DNA from: Thermobacillus xylanilyticus
Lineage (GTDB): Bacteria; Bacillota; Bacilli; Paenibacillales; Paenibacillaceae
Assembly (NCBI RefSeq): GCF_907165215.1
Contig: NZ_CAJRAY010000043.1
Span: forward strand, 110,190-174,189
Direction: 5' to 3'
Length of the DNA: 64,000 nucleotides
Shown: positions 60,585-64,000 of the stretch, piece by piece
How the letters are laid out: every line of letters starts with the position of its first letter
How positions within the stretch are numbered: position 1 is the first letter of the stretch
Notes under the pieces: model-generated
Database searches by the model: none
Told to the model about the DNA's origin: nothing
Seen by the model: only the letters and a program-made list of their open reading frames with translations
Translations under genes and position numbers: made by a program

Positions 60585-60680
60585 TCGTTACAATCACATT
60601 ATGCATCAGGATGACAACGCTGTCAACAATCTGATTCATCGAATTTCAAGCTCGGTTTGGCCCCATATTTCGTGATTTCA

Positions 60681-60709
60681 TTTACTTTTACTGCATGATA
60701 ATGTATATT
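60681..60709 (+). promoter_or_regulatory. Promoter of the divergent LacI gene
   Basis: TTTACT (60681-60686), 17 bases, TATATT (60704-60709), with the operator beginning one base later. Confidence 0.7.
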
Positions 60710-60710
60710 G

Positions 60711-60730
60711 ATTTTGTAACGTTACAAAAT
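60711..60730. promoter_or_regulatory. Perfect LacI operator at its own promoter
   Basis: ATTTTGTAACGTTACAAAAT is a perfect 20-bp palindrome with the central CG usual for LacI-family sites, placed over the expected transcription start of the LacI gene. Confidence 0.8.
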
Positions 60731-60775
60731 TGAAATCGTTTCGGCATCCATTTGCCGCTGAAAGGGTTTGTCTTG

Positions 60776-61801
60776 ATGGCCAAAAAGAAAATTGTCATGC
60801 AGGATATCGCAGACCGTCTCAATCTGTCCAAAAACTCGGTGTCGCAGGCGCTCTCCGGCAAGGACGGCGTCAGCGAAGAAACCCGGAGGAAAATCATCCA
60901 GACCGCCATCGAGATGGGGTATCGCTATACACCGAAGAAATCGTCGGAAAACAAGAACAAGCAGGTGCGGACGATCGGACTTATCGCGTCCGAGTTCGCT
61001 TTCTCGATGAAGAATTTCTTCGGCGAGATCTATCTCGCCATCGAGCGCGAGGCGCAGCGCCACGGGATCAGCCTGCGGATCCAGTCGATCACGCCGGAAG
61101 CCCGCGATCAGCTGGTGCTGCCGGCATTCATCGAGCATCAGGACGTGGACGGGCTGCTTATTCTTTCCCACATCAGCACCGAATATGTAAACCATGTGCT
61201 CGCCAAAGGCATTCCGACCGTCCTCATCGATCACCATCATCCGCTCATCGAGGCCGACGCCGTCCTGACCAACAACCGTTTCGGCGCGTACACGGCAGTC
61301 CGGCATCTGCTCGAACTGGGGCACCGGAGCATCGGCATTCTCGGCAACATCGACGCCTCGCCGAGCTATCAGGAACGATGGGAAGGCTATTTGCTCGCGA
61401 TGCGGGAGCACGGCATTGAACCGCCACAGGCGCACATGCTGGTCCATGTCACGGAGGAAGGCGGAAAGATCGAAGAAGCGCTTCGCTCCGTCACCGAGAA
61501 GCCGAGCGCCTGGTTCTGCATGAACGACGGCTTCGCCTTCTTCGCTTGCTCCGTGTTGCGTAACATGGGGTGCGCCATCCCGAACGACGTCTCCGTCTGC
61601 GGTTTCGACAACAGCGATTTCTCGCAGATCGGCGTCCCGAAGATCACGACGATGAACATCGATCTCGACTTGTTCGCGAAGGAAGCTTTCGCCCAATTGT
61701 TACGCCGCATCGAGCGGCCGGATGACGCGTGCCGTGAAATTCTGCTGCCGACGCGGCTCGTGAAGCGGGAATCGACAGGGGCGTACGTCGGACAGTCCTG
61801 A
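60776..61801 (+). CDS. LacI family repressor, probably of the GH130 operon
   Basis: About 341 residues. The headpiece reads KKIVMQDIADRLNLSKNSVSQALSGKDGVSEETRRKIIQTAIEMGYRY, and the effector domain contains IGLIASEFAFSMKNFFGEIYLAIEREAQRHG, SIGILGNIDASPSYQERWEGYLLAM and VCGFDNSDFSQIGVPKITTMNID. The ATG at 60776 has AAAGGG 9 bases upstream and gives the usual family start. It diverges from the mannoside operon with operators over both promoters, and its own terminator follows. Confidence 0.92.
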   Translation: MAKKKIVMQDIADRLNLSKNSVSQALSGKDGVSEETRRKIIQTAIEMGYRYTPKKSSENKNKQVRTIGLIASEFAFSMKNFFGEIYLAIEREAQRHGISLRIQSITPEARDQLVLPAFIEHQDVDGLLILSHISTEYVNHVLAKGIPTVLIDHHHPLIEADAVLTNNRFGAYTAVRHLLELGHRSIGILGNIDASPSYQERWEGYLLAMREHGIEPPQAHMLVHVTEEGGKIEEALRSVTEKPSAWFCMNDGFAFFACSVLRNMGCAIPNDVSVCGFDNSDFSQIGVPKITTMNIDLDLFAKEAFAQLLRRIERPDDACREILLPTRLVKRESTGAYVGQS

Positions 61802-61825
61802 CGCGGACGGCTGCGATCAAGGATG

Positions 61826-61885
61826 CTCCCCTCAAGGCAGACACCTGAAAGAACAATTATCGGGGCTGCTTGAGGGGAGTTTTTC
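61826..61885 (+). terminator. Terminator of the LacI gene
   Basis: CTCCCCTCAAG pairs with CTTGAGGGGAG, followed by TTTTTC. The 32-base loop may fold further. Confidence 0.8.
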
Positions 61886-61897
61886 TTATGGGGAGTA

Positions 61898-61927
61898 AGA
61901 AAATGGACTCCGCAATTCACGGAGTCC
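61898..61927 (-). terminator. Terminator of the KamA-family gene
   Basis: On the minus strand GGACTCCG and CGGAGTCC form an 8-bp stem with a 7-base loop, followed by ATTTTCTT. Confidence 0.75.
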
Positions 61928-62012
61928 AGACTTTTCATGATTGCTATTTTCACTGTCTGCTTGACCGGGAGCGGCTCAACACACGTCCCGAATCGGCCGT
62001 TTTCATCTGCGC

Positions 62013-63230
62013 TCAACTCGGTTCAGCCACTTCGACCCGCTGGACGGCATCGGCCGCCCGACCGCGCTTGACGCGTTTCACAGGCACCGGCGGAAGCTCA
62101 TTGACGGAGACGACCTTGTCGGTCTTCTTCCCGGGTTTCTTCCAATATTTCTCGCTGCCGGGCAGATCGTCGAACCACGCCGCGTCCGGGGGACAGTCGA
62201 GCACCATGAACTTGCCGTATTCCCCGTCGCGGGACTGGTGGTATTTCAGGTACGCCTTCCCGTTCTCGATGGCCAGAATTTCAATCTTGCCGGACGTATG
62301 GCTCATCGACAGGCGCACCCTTTTGCCCAGACCGGATGTTCGCGCTTTCGCTTCTTCCACCAGCCGATACACCCGTTCCAGCGGCAGCACGAAGTCGCTG
62401 TTGCCCGCCACCGGCCGGTTGACGAAGAAGTAGTACGGCGTCACGCCCGCCCAGGACAGCTTGTCGAGCAGTTCGGCGAGCACCTCGGCGTCGTCGTTGA
62501 TTCCCTTCAGAATCGGCGTCTGATTGACGACGATCGCGCCCGCCTGGTGCAGCGCGTCGAACCCCCGCTTCGCCTCGGGCGTAATCTCGCGCGGGTGATT
62601 GACATGCGCCATGACATAGATGCGCTTCTCGGGCGTCGAGTGTTCCCGGATCAGTTCGAGCAGATCCGGATCTTCATAGATGCGCATCGGATTGAAGACC
62701 GGCAGCTTCGAGCCGAGCCGGATGATCTTCACGTGCGGTATCGAACGCAGCCGCTCGATGATGGCCCTGAGCCGCGGCGTGCCGAGCATGAGGCTGTCGC
62801 CGCCCGTCAGCAGCACGTTGTTGATTTCGGGATGCGCCGCGATATAGTCCAGACCCGGCGACACGTCGGTCACCGCTTCCTTCACGTCGTTGCGGAACAG
62901 CCGCTTCCGGAAGCAATACCGGCAATAGGCGCCGCACACTTCGGAGACGATCAGCAATGCCGTCGTCTTGTATTTGTGCTGGCAGCCGGGCACGACGTAG
63001 TTCGTGTCCTCGTCCGACGCGTCCCACCGCCCGTACTCCTTCAGCTCGCCCGTATTCGGGATGACCAGCTTGCGGATCGGATCGTCCGGGTCGTTCCAAT
63101 CAATCAGATTCAGATAATAATCGTTCACGCGGAAGACGAATTTCTCCGTGATCGGCTTGAGCTGCTCCCGTTCCGCTTCGGGAAGCATCGTGATTTTCGA
63201 AATGTCGGTAATGTATCTCACCTTCGCCAT
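62013..63230 (-). CDS. KamA family radical SAM enzyme (lysine 2,3-aminomutase-like)
   Basis: 405 residues. The radical SAM cluster motif is CGAYCRYCFRKR, typical of KamA proteins, where three Cys hold a [4Fe-4S] cluster. Other family segments: NNVLLTGGDSLMLGTPRLRAII (SAM binding), IIRLGSKLPVFNPMRI, and the PLP-lysine region VYRLVEEAKARTSGLGKRVRLSMSHTSGK near 320. The classic enzyme turns L-lysine into beta-lysine; some members differ in substrate. GGAGAG lies 7 bases before the ATG. The c-di-AMP riboswitch and its terminator lie in the leader, so expression should fall as c-di-AMP rises. No acetyltransferase gene (AblB) is adjacent. Confidence 0.92.
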   Translation of the reverse strand: MAKVRYITDISKITMLPEAEREQLKPITEKFVFRVNDYYLNLIDWNDPDDPIRKLVIPNTGELKEYGRWDASDEDTNYVVPGCQHKYKTTALLIVSEVCGAYCRYCFRKRLFRNDVKEAVTDVSPGLDYIAAHPEINNVLLTGGDSLMLGTPRLRAIIERLRSIPHVKIIRLGSKLPVFNPMRIYEDPDLLELIREHSTPEKRIYVMAHVNHPREITPEAKRGFDALHQAGAIVVNQTPILKGINDDAEVLAELLDKLSWAGVTPYYFFVNRPVAGNSDFVLPLERVYRLVEEAKARTSGLGKRVRLSMSHTSGKIEILAIENGKAYLKYHQSRDGEYGKFMVLDCPPDAAWFDDLPGSEKYWKKPGKKTDKVVSVNELPPVPVKRVKRGRAADAVQRVEVAEPS

Positions 63231-63360
63231 TTTACGCCTCTCCTTTCGTTTGCCTCTTCAGGGATTTGTAACAATGGCAATGTTGATATAACCTCCTTCC
63301 TCTCCGGATTAGAAACCAGCCGAGCCAATTTAAAAAAATCTTTGCGGATAAGGCCTGAAG

Positions 63361-63387
63361 AAAGAAAAAAGACCCGTGAAGGGTCTG
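63361..63387 (-). terminator. Terminator controlled by the c-di-AMP riboswitch
   Basis: On the minus strand AGACCC, a 5-base loop and GGGTCT are followed by TTTTTTCTTTC. It lies about 55 bp past the aptamer and 130 bp before the KamA start, the position expected for an OFF switch. Confidence 0.85.
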
Positions 63388-63442
63388 CGGCATAACATGC
63401 CGATCATGCACGCCATAAGCTTCGTTCAATTCAGACCCATCT

Positions 63443-63565
63443 CCCGCTGACGAGGTTAGCTGACGGGCTCGGGTCGATGGTCCCCTACGTCCGGCCGGCG
63501 GACGATTCGCCCCAATTGACTGGTTCCCCCGCTTCCCGGACATTGCCACCGGGAATTAAGCGTGT
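63443..63565 (-). ncRNA. c-di-AMP riboswitch (ydaO/yuaA leader)
   Basis: On the minus strand the conserved ydaO elements appear in order: CGCTTAATTCC, GCGGGGGAACC, TTGGGGCGAATC, AGGGGACC, CCCGTCAGCTAACCTCGTC and AGCGGG. These match the c-di-AMP-binding aptamer, which in characterised cases turns genes off when the second messenger binds. It lies between a consensus promoter and a terminator, ahead of the KamA-family gene. Confidence 0.9.
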
Positions 63566-63569
63566 TTTT

Positions 63570-63598
63570 AGGATAACGGATTTGGCCCGATCTGTCAA
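63570..63598 (-). promoter_or_regulatory. Promoter of the riboswitch/KamA unit
   Basis: On the minus strand TTGACA (63593-63598), 17 bases, TATCCT (63570-63575), just before the aptamer. Confidence 0.8.
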
Positions 63599-63658
63599 AA
63601 AACAACGGACCGCCCCGGGACAGAGACGCGCATCCGCACGTCCGCGGACGGGACGGTC
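63599..63658 (-). terminator. Terminator of the VanW-family gene
   Basis: On the minus strand GACCGTCCCG pairs with CGGGGCGGTC (one wobble), followed by CGTTGTTTTTT, so the upstream gene ends before the riboswitch promoter, whose -35 TTGACA begins inside the T-tract. Confidence 0.7.
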
Positions 63659-64000
63659 AGCCCGCATCCGGGTGCAGCGCGTCGCGCACCTCCTCGATCT
63701 GCCCGCGCTGTATGCCCGGCACTTCCCGCGGATGATGGCGGACCGATTCGGTCGAATACAGGACGACGCGCATCGTGCCGCGGGCGGCGTACGCCCGGAT
63801 CAGCACCGGCTGATTGAGCGTGTTGCGGAAAGCGAAATCCGGCCCGTACCAGCTCACCGTCGCGTCCCGGCCGGGCGGCACATAGGCGACATGGCGGCTG
63901 TGGGCATACCGTTCGACAATCTGGAGTCCCGCGTTGTCCACCGCGTTGAACAGCGTCGACGACACCTGGCAGATGCCGCCGCCCACCCCTTCGGACAATT
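63657..64000 (-). CDS. VanW family protein, C-terminal fragment cut by the window edge
   Basis: The frame is open to the window end, so only the last ~114 residues are visible. The family motif GGGICQVSSTLFNAV is present, followed by IVERYAHSRHVAYVPPGRDATVSWYGPDFAFRNT, typical of VanW domains found in exported cell-envelope proteins of Firmicutes. A terminator follows the stop. The N-terminus, which would show any signal peptide or peptidoglycan-binding domain, lies outside. Confidence 0.88.
   Translation of the reverse strand, partial: LSEGVGGGICQVSSTLFNAVDNAGLQIVERYAHSRHVAYVPPGRDATVSWYGPDFAFRNTLNQPVLIRAYAARGTMRVVLYSTESVRHHPREVPGIQRGQIEEVRDALHPDAG

Overview
The window looks like chromosome of a high-GC spore-forming Firmicute of the Paenibacillaceae (Cohnella- or Paenibacillus-like). 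This is inferred from strong GGAGG-type ribosome binding sites, TTGACA/TATAAT promoters, many carbohydrate ABC importers each with its own LacI-type regulator, GH31/GH13/GH1/GH130 enzymes, an LtaS-type enzyme, and two Firmicute-type riboswitches. No tRNA, rRNA, CRISPR array or prophage was seen. Both ends cut genes: a solute-binding protein at position 1 and a VanW-family protein at 64000.

Layout. 1-3.7 kb: an Lpl/Ytc-type sugar importer (permease, permease, binding protein). 3.9-6.5 kb: an aldo/keto reductase and an HD-GYP c-di-GMP phosphodiesterase, converging on a 190-bp inverted-repeat element. 6.7-12.2 kb: an operon of an MFS protein, a heterodimeric ABC exporter and a small membrane protein. 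12.3-15.8 kb: a PDZ-Lon protease diverging from an LTA-synthase-like enzyme. 16-19.3 kb: PspC and PspA proteins, then a PadR regulator with an ABC exporter sharing an operator. 19.5-22.7 kb: an orphan histidine kinase, a J-like membrane protein and an AbrB-family permease. 22.9-31 kb: an alpha-xyloside system (GH31, 2-hydroxyacid dehydrogenase, importer, LacI). 31.2-34.1 kb: an alpha-glucosidase and its LacI regulator. 34.2-37.1 kb: a three-gene ABC-2 exporter under a ykkC-family riboswitch. 37.1-40.3 kb: a GH1 beta-glucosidase, a dehydrogenase-YciI fusion and a small membrane protein with a partial tandem copy. 40.4-47.9 kb: a LacI-sensor/PAS/GGDEF/EAL protein, a SNF2-type ATPase and an AAA ATPase. 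48-51.8 kb: a ribose-type importer. 51.95-53.92 kb: a complete IS1182-type insertion sequence with terminal repeats and target duplication. 54.2-61.8 kb: a GH130/DUF1861 system with importer, PP2C phosphatase and divergent LacI regulator. 62-63.6 kb: a KamA-family radical SAM enzyme under a c-di-AMP (ydaO-type) riboswitch. 63.66-64 kb: VanW.

How it works together. Three sugar systems show the same design: an extracellular lipoprotein, two permeases, cytoplasmic glycosidases or phosphorylase, and a LacI-family repressor whose likely operator, a near-perfect palindrome, sits before both the regulator and the target operon. No dedicated ATPase is encoded with these importers, so they presumably share an MsmX-type ATPase elsewhere. 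The window also holds several nucleotide-signalling elements: HD-GYP and GGDEF-EAL proteins (c-di-GMP), a c-di-AMP riboswitch, and a ykkC-family riboswitch whose features fit the ppGpp/PRPP subtypes better than guanidine.

Most notable: the LacI-sensor c-di-GMP enzyme, the two riboswitch-gene pairings, the insertion sequence that landed inside a member of a local repeat family, the in-frame partial gene duplication, and the YciI fusion. All functions are assigned by reading motifs; no database search was run.
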